From: Brumimicrobium mesophilum
GTDB lineage: Bacteria; Bacteroidota; Bacteroidia; Flavobacteriales_D; Crocinitomicaceae
Assembly: GCF_003025005.1 (NCBI RefSeq)
Contig: NZ_PVSS01000014.1
Span: 1 to 64,000 of the forward strand
Length of the DNA: 64,000 bases
Direction of reading: 5' to 3'
This document shows positions 43,967 through 54,659 of this stretch, piece after piece. Position numbers and translations under genes: made by a program. The notes beneath the pieces are model-generated. The model made no database searches, was not told the origin of the DNA, and saw nothing but the letters and a program-made list of their open reading frames with translations. How positions within the stretch are numbered: the first letter of the stretch is position 1; the number at the start of each line of letters is the position of its first letter.

Positions 43967-46900
43967 ATGTACATAGTTTTTGATACTGAAACAACAGGTT
44001 TACCTAAAAATTGGAACCTTCCATATACTGACACCGACAATTGGCCAAGATGTATTCAAATTGCCTGGCAATTGCACGATGAAAAAGGTCAGCTTGTTGA
44101 GTCAAAAGACTTCTTAATTCGTCCAGATGGTTTTGATATTCCTTACGATTCGGAGAGAATTCACGGAATTTCTACACTTTTAGCTGAAACTGAAGGTGTT
44201 CCTCTTCGTGAAATGATGGAAGAATTCAACAAGGACTTGGAGCGTTCTCAGTTTATTGTTGGGCAGAATGTTGGTTTCGATATCAACGTTATGGGTTCTG
44301 AATTTGTACGATTGAACATGGAAACGCCAATGCATGACATGCCAATATTGGATACATGTACGGAAACTACAGCTCAGTTATGTCGTATTCCTGGAGGTCG
44401 AGGTGGAAAATTCAAGTTACCCACATTAACTGAATTACATCAGCACTTATTTGACGTTCCTTTTGGAGAGGCGCATAATGCAACTGCCGATGTTGAAGCA
44501 ACTGCTCGCTCTTTCTTCGAATTGGTGAGAAGACGCGTATTCACAGCTCAAGAACTTCAAGCAGAAGAAGCATATATTGAGGAATATTTAGATGCTAATC
44601 CAGATGTTATTCAACCCGTTGGACTGACGCACTTAAATTTGAAACAAAAAAGTGAAGCACTAAAAGCCCAACATGAAACTCAAGAGGAAGTTTCCCAAGC
44701 GGAAATAGAAGAAGGACTTGAAATATTAGCAGAAACTCAGTTTGTTCACCTTCATAATCACTCTCAGTTTTCAGTTTTGCAATCTACGAGTAACATCAAA
44801 GATTTAATTAAGAAAACTGCGGAATACAATATGCCTGCTGTTGCCTTAACAGACACCGGAAATATGATGGCTGCCTTTCACTTTGAAAAGCACATTACAA
44901 ATTTCAATAAAGCTGTAAGAAAGGAACGTGAAGAGGCTGAAAAAGAAGGCAGAACATACAAACAGAATGAAATTACACCAATTATAGGTTGTGAATTTAA
45001 TATTTGTGAAGACCACCTTAACAAAACAGTAAAGGACAATGGATTTCAGGTTGTCTTGCTTGCGAAGAACAAAAAAGGGTACCACAATGTTGCGAAAATG
45101 TCTTCTATTGCCTTCACTGAAGGTAAATATTACGTTCCGCGAATTGATAAAAACGTAGTTGAAAAATACAAAGGAGATATCATTGTACTTTCTGGAAATA
45201 TGTATGGTGAAATTCCATCTAAAATCCTGAACGTTGGTGAAAAGCAAGCTGAAGAAGCAGTTATTTGGTGGAAAGAGCAATTTGGAGATGATTTCTACTT
45301 GGAATTAATGCGTCATGACCAGGAAGATGAAAGACGTGTCAATGAAGTATTATTACGATTTGCAAAAACGCATAATGTGAAACTCGTAGCCACAAATAAT
45401 ACTTTCTATTTGAATAAAAGTGATGCTGCTGTTCATGATATTTTATTGTGTATTAAAGATGGTGAAATGGTGGAAACGCCAAAAGGTAGAGGTCGAGGTT
45501 TCCGATATGGACTTCCAAACGACAACTACTATTTCAAGTCACCAGATGAAATGAAAGAATTGTTTGCAGATTTACCTCAAGCAATAGAAAACACAATGGA
45601 AATAGCCAACAAATGTGAGAAATACACTTTGGCCAGTGATATATTATTGCCCGCATTCGATATTCCTGAAGAATTTACTGATCCTTTAGATTTAGAAGAT
45701 GGAGGAAAAAGAGGAGAAAATAATTACTTGCGTCACTTAACGTATGAAGGAGCAAAACCTAGATATAAGGAAATTACGGATGAAGTTAGAGAAAGGATAG
45801 ATTTTGAGTTATCAGTAATTGAAAATACTGGTTATCCTGGATATTTCTTGATTGTACAAGATTTTTGTCATGCCGCACGAGACATGGGAATTATCGTTGG
45901 ACCAGGTAGGGGTTCTGCAGCAGGTTCTGTAGTTGCCTATTGTAATGGTATTACGAATGTAGACCCTATTGCTTACGATCTACTTTTCGAGCGTTTCCTT
46001 AATCCTGACCGTGTATCAATGCCCGATATAGATATTGACTTCGACGATGAAGGTCGTGGTAGAATTATTCAATGGGTAATTGATAAGTATGGCGCTAATC
46101 AAGTGGCTCAAATTATCACCTATGGAACGATGGCGGCAAAATCATCGATTAGAGATACCTCTCGTGTTTTGAATCTTCCACTCTTCGAAGCTGATAGATT
46201 AGCCAAGTTAATTCCAGATACTTCTTTGAAGAATATTTTTGGCATGGATGCAGCAGATTTATCTGTAAAATTAAAAGAAAACCAGGAAAGTATCACAATG
46301 GCCAATCAGCTAATTGATATTTCAAAAGGTACCGACTTACCCGCGCGGGTACTTGGAAGCGCTCGTAGATTAGAAGGAAATGTAAGAAATACAGGAATCC
46401 ATGCTTGTGGGGTAATCATTACACCTAGCGACATCACAGAATATGTACCTGTTGCATTGGCTAAAGACTCTGAGATGTATTGTACGCAATACGATAACTC
46501 TGTCGTTGAGGAAGCCGGTCTACTTAAAATGGATTTCTTAGGATTAAAGACCCTTACTTTAATTAAAGATGCTGTTGCATTCGTTAAAGATATACATGAT
46601 ATAGATTTAATTCCTGATGACTTTCCTTTAGATGATCTAAAAACATATGAACTCTTCCAACGAGGTGAAACTGTGGGAGTTTTCCAATATGAGTCTCCAG
46701 GAATGCAGAAATACATGAGGGAACTTAAGCCATCAGTATTTGCAGATTTAATTGCAATGAATGCCTTATATCGTCCAGGACCAATAGAGTATATTCCTGA
46801 CTTTATTAAACGTAAAAATGGAGAACAAGAAATTGTTTATGACATTGAAGATTCAAAGGAATACTTGGAGGAAACCTATGGAATTACTGTATATCAAGAG

Positions 46901-48331
46901 CAAGTGATGCTGCTTTCTCAAAAATTAGGTGGATTTACCAAAGGTGAAGCAGATACACTTCGTAAAGCTATGGGTAAAAAGCAACTGAGCTTACTAGCTG
47001 AACTAAAACCAAAGTTTTTAAATCAAGGTGCAGAATTAGGACATAATAAAGGGAAATTAGAAAAAATATGGCATGACTGGGAGGCTTTCGCATCTTATGC
47101 ATTTAACAAATCTCACTCCACTTGTTATGCCTGGATTGCCTACCAAACAGCTTATTTAAAAGCCAATTATCCAGCAGAATATATGGCTTCCGTGTTGAGT
47201 AACAACATGAATGACATCAAACAGGTAACATTCTTCATGGAGGAATGTAAGCGAATGGGATTAGATGTTTTAGGACCAGATGTTAATGAGTCAAACTACA
47301 AATTTACAGTGAATTCGAAAGGAGCTGTTCGTTTTGGTTTAGGAGCTATTAAAGGTGTTGGTAACGGACCAGTGGATGCAATTGTTGAGGAAAGAAAAGA
47401 AAATGGACCTTTTAGGGATATTTTTGATATTACAAAACGCGTAAATTTAAGAAAATGTAATAAGAAAGCATTTGAAGGCTTGGCACTTTCTGGTGCTTTA
47501 GACTCATTTTCAAATGTTCACAGAGCACAATATTTCGTGGAAGAAAACAACAGAACTTTTTTAGCGAATGCTATTAAATTCGGAAGTAACCATCAAGAAA
47601 GTGCGAACTCTAATCAAGTTAGTCTTTTTGGTGAAGGATCTGGTGTTGAAACTCCTGCTCCAAAAATTCCTATGGTTGCAGAATGGTCTTCTCTTCAAAA
47701 ATTGAATAAAGAAAAAGAAGTTGTTGGAATTTACATTTCGGGTCATCCGCTTGATGATTATAGAATTGATATTGATTCTTTCTGTAATGGGAACGTAGAA
47801 TACATTAACAACCTGGAGGAATACAAGAATTTAGAATTTACTGTTGCAGCAATTATCACGGAGGTTGAACACCGACATACAAGAAAAGGTGACCCATTTG
47901 GAACCTTAATGATCGAAGATTATAACGATTCAACTAAATTATTTTTGTTCCGAGAGGATTATGGAAAATTTAGAGATTACATGGTTGAAGGTTCATTTAT
48001 TTTCATGACAGGTAAAGTAATGTCAAAACGATGGAATCAAAATGAATTTGAATTTAAGATTCAAAAGATTGATTTCCTTTCAAGTTTACGAGATCAAAAA
48101 GCAAGTGCTTTAGAATTATCTGTTCCATTAACCGATATTAGTCATACACTAATTGAAGACATTGACAATATTTTTAAGGAGAACGAAGGAAAATTCCAAG
48201 TAAAGTTTAAAATTTATGATACAGTAAATAAACTTGAAATTGAAATGCCATCACGTTCGCTGAAAATTGATATTAACGAGAATGTTTTAAAGACATTGAA
48301 TTCAAAGAATATTGAATATAAGTTGATTTGA
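43967..48331 (+). CDS. dnaE: DNA polymerase III alpha subunit with N-terminal DEDDh exonuclease
   Basis: The replicative polymerase catalytic subunit, 1454 residues against about 1160 for E. coli DnaE. The extra N-terminus is a DnaQ-like proofreading exonuclease (about 1-190): Exo I FDTETTG (Asp6, Glu8), Exo II GQNVGFDINVMG, Exo III HNATADVEATA. A linker leads to the PHP domain (FVHLHNHSQFSVLQS), then the palm with GPGRGSAAGSVVAY and catalytic MPDIDIDFDDEGR, fingers, the tandem HhH region and a C-terminal OB fold. Proofreading is therefore encoded in cis. It converges on porU2. Confidence 0.95.
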   Translation: MYIVFDTETTGLPKNWNLPYTDTDNWPRCIQIAWQLHDEKGQLVESKDFLIRPDGFDIPYDSERIHGISTLLAETEGVPLREMMEEFNKDLERSQFIVGQNVGFDINVMGSEFVRLNMETPMHDMPILDTCTETTAQLCRIPGGRGGKFKLPTLTELHQHLFDVPFGEAHNATADVEATARSFFELVRRRVFTAQELQAEEAYIEEYLDANPDVIQPVGLTHLNLKQKSEALKAQHETQEEVSQAEIEEGLEILAETQFVHLHNHSQFSVLQSTSNIKDLIKKTAEYNMPAVALTDTGNMMAAFHFEKHITNFNKAVRKEREEAEKEGRTYKQNEITPIIGCEFNICEDHLNKTVKDNGFQVVLLAKNKKGYHNVAKMSSIAFTEGKYYVPRIDKNVVEKYKGDIIVLSGNMYGEIPSKILNVGEKQAEEAVIWWKEQFGDDFYLELMRHDQEDERRVNEVLLRFAKTHNVKLVATNNTFYLNKSDAAVHDILLCIKDGEMVETPKGRGRGFRYGLPNDNYYFKSPDEMKELFADLPQAIENTMEIANKCEKYTLASDILLPAFDIPEEFTDPLDLEDGGKRGENNYLRHLTYEGAKPRYKEITDEVRERIDFELSVIENTGYPGYFLIVQDFCHAARDMGIIVGPGRGSAAGSVVAYCNGITNVDPIAYDLLFERFLNPDRVSMPDIDIDFDDEGRGRIIQWVIDKYGANQVAQIITYGTMAAKSSIRDTSRVLNLPLFEADRLAKLIPDTSLKNIFGMDAADLSVKLKENQESITMANQLIDISKGTDLPARVLGSARRLEGNVRNTGIHACGVIITPSDITEYVPVALAKDSEMYCTQYDNSVVEEAGLLKMDFLGLKTLTLIKDAVAFVKDIHDIDLIPDDFPLDDLKTYELFQRGETVGVFQYESPGMQKYMRELKPSVFADLIAMNALYRPGPIEYIPDFIKRKNGEQEIVYDIEDSKEYLEETYGITVYQEQVMLLSQKLGGFTKGEADTLRKAMGKKQLSLLAELKPKFLNQGAELGHNKGKLEKIWHDWEAFASYAFNKSHSTCYAWIAYQTAYLKANYPAEYMASVLSNNMNDIKQVTFFMEECKRMGLDVLGPDVNESNYKFTVNSKGAVRFGLGAIKGVGNGPVDAIVEERKENGPFRDIFDITKRVNLRKCNKKAFEGLALSGALDSFSNVHRAQYFVEENNRTFLANAIKFGSNHQESANSNQVSLFGEGSGVETPAPKIPMVAEWSSLQKLNKEKEVVGIYISGHPLDDYRIDIDSFCNGNVEYINNLEEYKNLEFTVAAIITEVEHRHTRKGDPFGTLMIEDYNDSTKLFLFREDYGKFRDYMVEGSFIFMTGKVMSKRWNQNEFEFKIQKIDFLSSLRDQKASALELSVPLTDISHTLIEDIDNIFKENEGKFQVKFKIYDTVNKLEIEMPSRSLKIDINENVLKTLNSKNIEYKLI

Positions 48332-48347
48332 TTTGGATTGTTGCATT

Positions 48348-48401
48348 TTTTCATGTTCTTGTAGAGGCGTAATGCATTATTCCTCAACAAGAATATGAAA
48401 A
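48348..48401. terminator. 54-bp imperfect palindrome between dnaE and porU2
   Basis: The arms TTTTCAT, TTCTTGT, GAGG and TAATG pair with CATTA, CCTC, ACAAGAA and ATGAAAA around the centre TAATG|CATTA. Mismatches fall at 48355/48394 (G-U possible), 48363/48386, 48368/48381 and 48369/48380 (G-U possible). It ends at the porU2 stop codon and can terminate both genes. The core is shared with 15947-15973. Confidence 0.75.
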
Positions 48402-51400
48402 TCACCTCATCAAGTACATTTTTCCCCAATTCTTTTTGAAGTATTGATCTGCACCTGTTTCTCTATGTTTGATATCTTCACCGTTGATTTTGGCTTTCAT
48501 TCGGTACAAATAAACACCATTCGCCAATGGATCTCCAAATTCATCTCTACCATCCCAAGCATATTCTGTGATGTTTCTACCAATTCTAATAAATCCTAAT
48601 TCATCTTCGGTAATTTCTCGAACAATTCTTCCAGTTACCGTCATAATTTGGATAATCATGTCTTCAGGAACTTCAGTACCAGTTAACGTAAACACAAATC
48701 TAGTAGATGTAGAAAATGGATTAGGGTAATTCATTAAATGAGTTATCGTTGACTCTAAAATCACTTCAAATTGAATTCGGTATTCAATATCTCCAGAAAG
48801 ATTTCCAGAGTTATCAGATCCCTGAACCATCAATTCATATACTCCACTTTCTTCAAATTCTGCGTTGTAGATAATTTCGAACCTTAAATCTGTACCATTC
48901 GCAGGAATCCAAGTCAAAATTTGATTTCCATTTCCATCGATAAAAGGAACACGTTTTTGATCACCATTCGGATGCGTTAAGAAAATTCCAAAATTACTCG
49001 TATCCGCATCATTATTCATCATTAAGAATGGATTTTCATCTTTTAAACCAATGACTATTTCCGCTTTTGGACTTACAATATCGCCGTTCAAAATATGTTC
49101 ACCATCAAAAGTAACATCCAAAATAGGATTGACGTCATCCACTTTTAAGAAGAATGAAATTTGCAATAGATTATTGAAATGCGCCAATTCTGGTTGATCC
49201 TTTAATTGATTATTAACCCCTTTATTGTATGGGTTAACTTCCATCCAAAAGGTGTTTTCACCCGATAAACCTTGAGTTGAAAATTGCACAGTATCTCTTA
49301 AAACCTGCCCTGGTCTCAAAGAATCTTGACGCATATAATTAATAGGATGTTTAACTTGATTTTTATCTGTTATCCAATAATTCACCAATAATGAATCCAT
49401 TGATAAATCACTTATATTTTTCACATCAACTGCAAAAGACATTTCAATACCTTCTTGCAATGAATCTCCTTGATCGGGTAAAAATGCATATCCAGCTGAA
49501 CCATCAATTGCGGCTTCAGGCAGAGGTTGATATAATACATGCCATCTGTCCACTTGCGCTGGAGTTAGTGTTATTTTATCATAATACTTAGCTTGCAATT
49601 GCAGATATGGGTAGTCATTTGCAGAAAGAATAGTATTGAAATTTTGGATAGAATCGTTGTTGGAAAACACAGTATCAATCTCAATTTGGAATTGTTTATT
49701 GTGATCGTACCCCTTAATAACTAACCTAGTAGAATCATTCACAGGAGTTTCCATAGAGCTTTGTTTCCAATAAATGGTTTGCCATTCCGCTGCCGGACCA
49801 ATTAAAGTAGAAGACTCTATTCCACTACCTACTGAACCAGAAAAGGTATTTGCTAAACTAATGAATTCCCCTGAATTTTGAGCATGAATAGTCATGGCCG
49901 TACTTGGATCCCCTTTTTCATAAATAAAAATAAAGGCTCTATCAGGTGATGAAGGTGACATTCCAGTTGCACCAGCATTTTGTAAAGTCGTAAATAAACT
50001 TGGGTGAATGGATTGCCATTGACTATACAAAGCTCGCATTGTAGTATATATCACTATGAAATGTCCATCTGGAACTTCATTCGCAATCATATTTTCAAAT
50101 GCTTGAAGTTGTGATGCAGAGTTTTGACGAAAAATAAAATAATTCTCTACACGAGTTCTACATGAAGCACCATTGTTAGCATTTCCAAATTGATTATTTA
50201 CATTAACCCCGTTATAAAAACTTCCCCACGGAGCTTGGGTAGAAGGGTCAACAACACCTACATGTAAGGAAGGTGAAGTTGTACATAAACCATATTCTGC
50301 ATCTTGCCCATTTACAGACCACAATGTGGAGTTATATTTGAAAACTGAATTTGAATTATCATAAACTTGAGCAGCTAACTCTATTTGTTGTGTTGCGAAT
50401 TCTCTTTTTCTTGGAGTTCTTTCATAAGAAACTCCATTAAAATCACTGTTTTTAAATTGAAAGAAATGATCTTGTCCCCAACCCGTTTTATTTGGAATAT
50501 ATTGGAAAGAATGCTCTGTCCAACTATAAACACTTGAATCTATAGAAACCCTCCAAAAATAAGCTACGCTATCTTCTAAAATCAAGGGAGAATTGGAATT
50601 ATTTGAAACCCTCCTCCAATCATTTGGGAAAACTTCTTTTACACCACCAGTTCCACTTTTTACAGCATATTTTAGAAATGGACTATTAAATAAATCAGTC
50701 GTATCAATTTCAAAACGATAAGTATTAAAAGAAGCTATGGGATTAATCGTTGAAGCTTTCAGAACTATAGAGTCATTTGGTACAACTGCATAATTATATG
50801 GCAATACAGGCATTATTCCGTCAATATTTAGAAAGTAATCAATTTTAACTTCATTATTTTGAAATTCATCGTACTGTTCTGGAACAAAAGATGGTAAATC
50901 TGCTTGAATTGTAAATTGATTCACTCCAGAACCTATTGAAGCTTGCAAGGGCATATTGAATTGAATAGTATCTCGATAATTCAATCCATATATTGATAAA
51001 TTATAAACCGAATCAATAGCTGAATTAGGAAAACCTCTAGTTATTGTCAATCCAAATGTATCGGTTACGCTTCTACCAAGATTTGTGAGAACAACATTTA
51101 CTGTAATTGAATCAGTAGACAAATTAACTTGAGAAGGAGTAAAATAAACATCTTGAATTGTTAAATCAATTTCAGGCTTAGCATGCCAATTCAATTTGAT
51201 CATTGGGTCAGCATGTAATATCATTTGCATTGCCGTTACCTCAGTCAAGAAACTAGGATTTACAATTTCTAAATTGCGTATTGTCGTGGACATTTGAGCC
51301 CCCAAAGATGCGCCATAATTATCTGGACTCATTTGTCTATATAACTCCGCAGAATATAGATTCAAATAAGAAGCATATCCTAATTTAGAAGAGGAAAGAA

Positions 51401-53546
51401 AGCCTATGGCACCTAAATCCTCTAAAAGGACAAAACTCTCGGCCGTAGAACTATTATCTGATTTAAAAATATCTCCAGTGTAGCATCCGTTTCCAATTAC
51501 CATCGGATATTTCCCAGTATTATTCCAATTTTCAGGATCGTCAATATTTTGATCGAATCCATCACCTGTGGCATGTCCAAAGAAAGTCATTAATGAAACT
51601 CCATTTTCTAGTAATTCACGCACTTCAGAAGATTGTACAGGATTAAATGGATTTGAAGTTTCTTTAAAATATGAAGTAACATTCCCTCCGTAATCTGGAC
51701 CTTCAATGGAATTTTTCATACCATTAAGGTAAGATTGCAAAAGTGACTGTTCCTGAGATGTTGAACCACCTCCAAAATGGATAACTTGTTTTTGCCATTC
51801 TTTTAACTCTTTATTATAAACAGCATTTTGATTTTGCGTAGCTTCAAAAATCTTAACTTTTTGCAAATACATATTCAACTGTTCATTGTTATTGGCTGCA
51901 ATTCTACCTGTTGGAATTTCAGGTTTCATGCTGATGGATCCATTCCATTTGGCAGTTATACAAATATCACTAGAAGGAGAACCATAACTTGGTACAATAT
52001 TCAAACTGTTCACCGCAGCATTCTTTCTCGGTGCCCCTGCTGAACTTGTGTTTGGATCACTGGCCTCTGAAATCGCCTTACCTGCTATAAATAATGCTAC
52101 AGGTTTTAAAGTTGAAATGTTGTAAATATGATTAATAGCGCGACGACTTCCTAAAATATGTTTTGGAACTCCCCCTCCATATTGCATCCATGCATCGTTC
52201 ACTTCTAACATCACAACATTATATCCTCCTCCATTTGGAGTTTTACGGTAAGAAGAATATTGGGTCGCAGAAGATAACATTTGCTGATTATATAATAAAA
52301 TATATGCCGCTTCAACGTTAATTTGACTATAATCCGTAAAAACTCCAGTTCCATTTACGGCCGAAATTGAATTAATCTCTTTAATATCAGCATCTGAGGT
52401 AATAATTAATTTTTGATTTGCACCATTCACTGAATTTGGAATTAAAACTTGCCAAACTCCCCCATTGTTTGTGATCGGAATTTTCCGAGCATTTAGATTT
52501 CCAAAAACATAAGCAGTAGGATTAATTAAATTAGAAGCTGAAATATCTAATCTACTTTTTGCTTGAGTGCCCGCACTACGAACTTCCCAGTCAATAGATG
52601 TTTCATTTGAATTAGGTATACGAGGATATTCAACAGAGACATAACTCACAGATTGAAAATCCGTTGAAGCTCCTTGATCACCTATAATTTTAAAAAATGC
52701 ATTGGTTGTTCCATTCGAAAGAATACTTGGGTTGAAATTCTTATTAACTGAAGTCTGCCTATAACCTATAAAAATTTCATCATGCATTTCCGTCCCACTC
52801 GAACCAAGTTCCCATCTTAAATGATGATTTCCTGACCCTGAAAAACTAGCATTTGAATTGGCATTAGATTTAGCATGGAAACTTGCATCTGGAGCTCCAA
52901 CCCCAGTATAAACATCAGGTGTTGGAACTGGAATAGTTAAAGTATAATTAGAGGCCCCATTATAATTTGGTCCGCCCCAACCTTCACCTGCAGAGAAAAA
53001 TGAACTATAAGATGAGTATGCCGAAAAACCACCATAATATTGCACATGATAATCTAAAATAGACTTTTCAAGAACATAAGATGAAGGAGAATAAATTGAA
53101 TAATTGACATCTGTTTCAATTAAAAATCGTTTAGCAGTACCTGTAGTCCACGTTAAAAAATAGTATAACGAATCATTATATAATGAATAAGCTGGATTCC
53201 CAATATCGTCTGGGGAGTTATACAGTAATGAATCTAGCCATCCATCATTAGACTCTGCATAAAATTCAATGTAATCTCCTACATTAATAACATTATCTCC
53301 ATTGTCATTCACAAATAGAGGAAGCTCTTTTTCCTTACCGAAAATTTGAAATTTATTCGCTGCTATAGTATTCACTGGAACACCTGCATTAACCAATGTT
53401 TGATATGAAAGTTGGTAAACACCATCCTCTGCCACTCCAAACTTGTAATATTTTTGGTTGTAGTCTATCCATTCATTCCCATATGGCTGAGCCCATACGA
53501 ATGTTATGGTTAGAAAAACTGATAATAAGGTAGTTATTATACGCAT
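48402..53546 (-). CDS. porU2: T9SS C25 peptidase, PorU2-like sortase
   Basis: A 1714-residue secreted gingipain-fold protease. A signal peptide (MRIITTLLSVFLTITFVWAQ) precedes N-terminal beta domains; the C25 catalytic domain (about 440-790) carries the His658 (MTFFGHATGDG) and Cys688 (IGNGCYTGD) pair with normal spacing. Long Ig/CARDB-like regions follow, and the C-terminus has NYPNPFSTSTRF ... WDGRDEFGDPLANGVYLYRMKA, a FlgD-like/sorting module. PorU cleaves sorting domains from T9SS cargo; this larger paralogue is usually called PorU2. It lies 27 bp downstream of the PorV-like gene. Confidence 0.78.
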   Translation of the reverse strand: MRIITTLLSVFLTITFVWAQPYGNEWIDYNQKYYKFGVAEDGVYQLSYQTLVNAGVPVNTIAANKFQIFGKEKELPLFVNDNGDNVINVGDYIEFYAESNDGWLDSLLYNSPDDIGNPAYSLYNDSLYYFLTWTTGTAKRFLIETDVNYSIYSPSSYVLEKSILDYHVQYYGGFSAYSSYSSFFSAGEGWGGPNYNGASNYTLTIPVPTPDVYTGVGAPDASFHAKSNANSNASFSGSGNHHLRWELGSSGTEMHDEIFIGYRQTSVNKNFNPSILSNGTTNAFFKIIGDQGASTDFQSVSYVSVEYPRIPNSNETSIDWEVRSAGTQAKSRLDISASNLINPTAYVFGNLNARKIPITNNGGVWQVLIPNSVNGANQKLIITSDADIKEINSISAVNGTGVFTDYSQINVEAAYILLYNQQMLSSATQYSSYRKTPNGGGYNVVMLEVNDAWMQYGGGVPKHILGSRRAINHIYNISTLKPVALFIAGKAISEASDPNTSSAGAPRKNAAVNSLNIVPSYGSPSSDICITAKWNGSISMKPEIPTGRIAANNNEQLNMYLQKVKIFEATQNQNAVYNKELKEWQKQVIHFGGGSTSQEQSLLQSYLNGMKNSIEGPDYGGNVTSYFKETSNPFNPVQSSEVRELLENGVSLMTFFGHATGDGFDQNIDDPENWNNTGKYPMVIGNGCYTGDIFKSDNSSTAESFVLLEDLGAIGFLSSSKLGYASYLNLYSAELYRQMSPDNYGASLGAQMSTTIRNLEIVNPSFLTEVTAMQMILHADPMIKLNWHAKPEIDLTIQDVYFTPSQVNLSTDSITVNVVLTNLGRSVTDTFGLTITRGFPNSAIDSVYNLSIYGLNYRDTIQFNMPLQASIGSGVNQFTIQADLPSFVPEQYDEFQNNEVKIDYFLNIDGIMPVLPYNYAVVPNDSIVLKASTINPIASFNTYRFEIDTTDLFNSPFLKYAVKSGTGGVKEVFPNDWRRVSNNSNSPLILEDSVAYFWRVSIDSSVYSWTEHSFQYIPNKTGWGQDHFFQFKNSDFNGVSYERTPRKREFATQQIELAAQVYDNSNSVFKYNSTLWSVNGQDAEYGLCTTSPSLHVGVVDPSTQAPWGSFYNGVNVNNQFGNANNGASCRTRVENYFIFRQNSASQLQAFENMIANEVPDGHFIVIYTTMRALYSQWQSIHPSLFTTLQNAGATGMSPSSPDRAFIFIYEKGDPSTAMTIHAQNSGEFISLANTFSGSVGSGIESSTLIGPAAEWQTIYWKQSSMETPVNDSTRLVIKGYDHNKQFQIEIDTVFSNNDSIQNFNTILSANDYPYLQLQAKYYDKITLTPAQVDRWHVLYQPLPEAAIDGSAGYAFLPDQGDSLQEGIEMSFAVDVKNISDLSMDSLLVNYWITDKNQVKHPINYMRQDSLRPGQVLRDTVQFSTQGLSGENTFWMEVNPYNKGVNNQLKDQPELAHFNNLLQISFFLKVDDVNPILDVTFDGEHILNGDIVSPKAEIVIGLKDENPFLMMNNDADTSNFGIFLTHPNGDQKRVPFIDGNGNQILTWIPANGTDLRFEIIYNAEFEESGVYELMVQGSDNSGNLSGDIEYRIQFEVILESTITHLMNYPNPFSTSTRFVFTLTGTEVPEDMIIQIMTVTGRIVREITEDELGFIRIGRNITEYAWDGRDEFGDPLANGVYLYRMKAKINGEDIKHRETGADQYFKKNWGKMYLMR

Positions 53547-53573
53547 ACAGCGATTTAAAAAGTTTAAAGTTAG

Positions 53574-54659
53574 CTATTTAAACCCGAATTTAAGTGAAAT
53601 TACGTGAGAAAACAAAGCTTCTGACTGATTTCCGATATTCGTGAAAGCATAGTCTAGGGTTATCCCTTTAAATGTAACACCTAAACCTATATTTGGTTGA
53701 AAAACTAAAGTTTCATTGTCATTAAAGTCCTTGATATATTGAAAGTTATTCACTCCTGTTCTAACAGCAACAATATCTCTCCAGCCTATTTCTAAGCCCA
53801 TCACCGGATCTATTGAAACAACACCAGATTTGATTAAAGTATTTCTTCTTCCGTCTGTTGTAATTGAAGCATTTATTTCTGGAGAGATAGTAATATCTTG
53901 CCATCCAATATCAATTTTTCTTTTTGCTGCTAAAATTAATCTTGGTAAAGTCAACTCTAAACCATTTTCTGGAATTTCGTTTCCCGTTTCTAAGAAAACC
54001 TCTTGCATATCGGAATCGAGGTTAAAAATCCACGCATTGAACGTTGAAGTAACATCTCTAGCCATCGCTCCAAAAAACCATTTTTGATTAACGTTATATT
54101 GCATTCCCGCATCGATTCCAAAGCCCCAACTTCTAGCAAAATCTCCAGCTCGTCGATGTACAACTTTAACTGTTCCACCAACACTAAGTCCTTCAACACC
54201 TAACTTTCTACCATAAGAGAAAAGGAATCCGTAATCTGCAGCCGTAAAAACAGTAATTCTATCGTAATCAATATTTCCTTCATTATCAATCAATTGAGTA
54301 GTATTAGGAATATCGTCTACCCCAAAACGAATTGCGGCGAAACCAACCGCACTTTTATCATCAATTTTGTGTGCCAATCCCATATAATCGTATTTCGCAA
54401 TTCCAGCAAAATATTCTGAGTGCATTAAACCAACATCAAATTTGTTTTTCACGCCTGTTAGTCCTGCAGGATTCCAATAAACAGAAGTTACATCATCTAC
54501 ACCAGCTACCATGGCATTTCCCATTCCAAGTGATCGTGCTCCAACACCAATTTGTAAAAATTCGTTTGAATATTTAGGTGCAATAGTCTCATCTTGTGCA
54601 AAAACAGAAGTTTGTAGCATCAATAAAGACAAGGTGATAATCCAAAAGTTATTTCTCAT
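53574..54659 (-). CDS. PorV/PorQ-family outer-membrane protein
   Basis: A 361-residue FadL-like outer-membrane barrel of the PorV/PorQ family. The signal peptide (ending SVFAQ) is followed by the family signature IGVGARSLGMGNAMVAGVDDVTSVYWNPAGL, with barrel strands to the end (HVISLKFGFK). PorV shuttles T9SS cargo from the translocon to the PorU-containing attachment complex. Being the first gene of a two-gene transcript with the PorU2-like peptidase, it likely serves that enzyme; whether it is the cell's main PorV cannot be told. Confidence 0.83.
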   Translation of the reverse strand: MRNNFWIITLSLLMLQTSVFAQDETIAPKYSNEFLQIGVGARSLGMGNAMVAGVDDVTSVYWNPAGLTGVKNKFDVGLMHSEYFAGIAKYDYMGLAHKIDDKSAVGFAAIRFGVDDIPNTTQLIDNEGNIDYDRITVFTAADYGFLFSYGRKLGVEGLSVGGTVKVVHRRAGDFARSWGFGIDAGMQYNVNQKWFFGAMARDVTSTFNAWIFNLDSDMQEVFLETGNEIPENGLELTLPRLILAAKRKIDIGWQDITISPEINASITTDGRRNTLIKSGVVSIDPVMGLEIGWRDIVAVRTGVNNFQYIKDFNDNETLVFQPNIGLGVTFKGITLDYAFTNIGNQSEALFSHVISLKFGFK

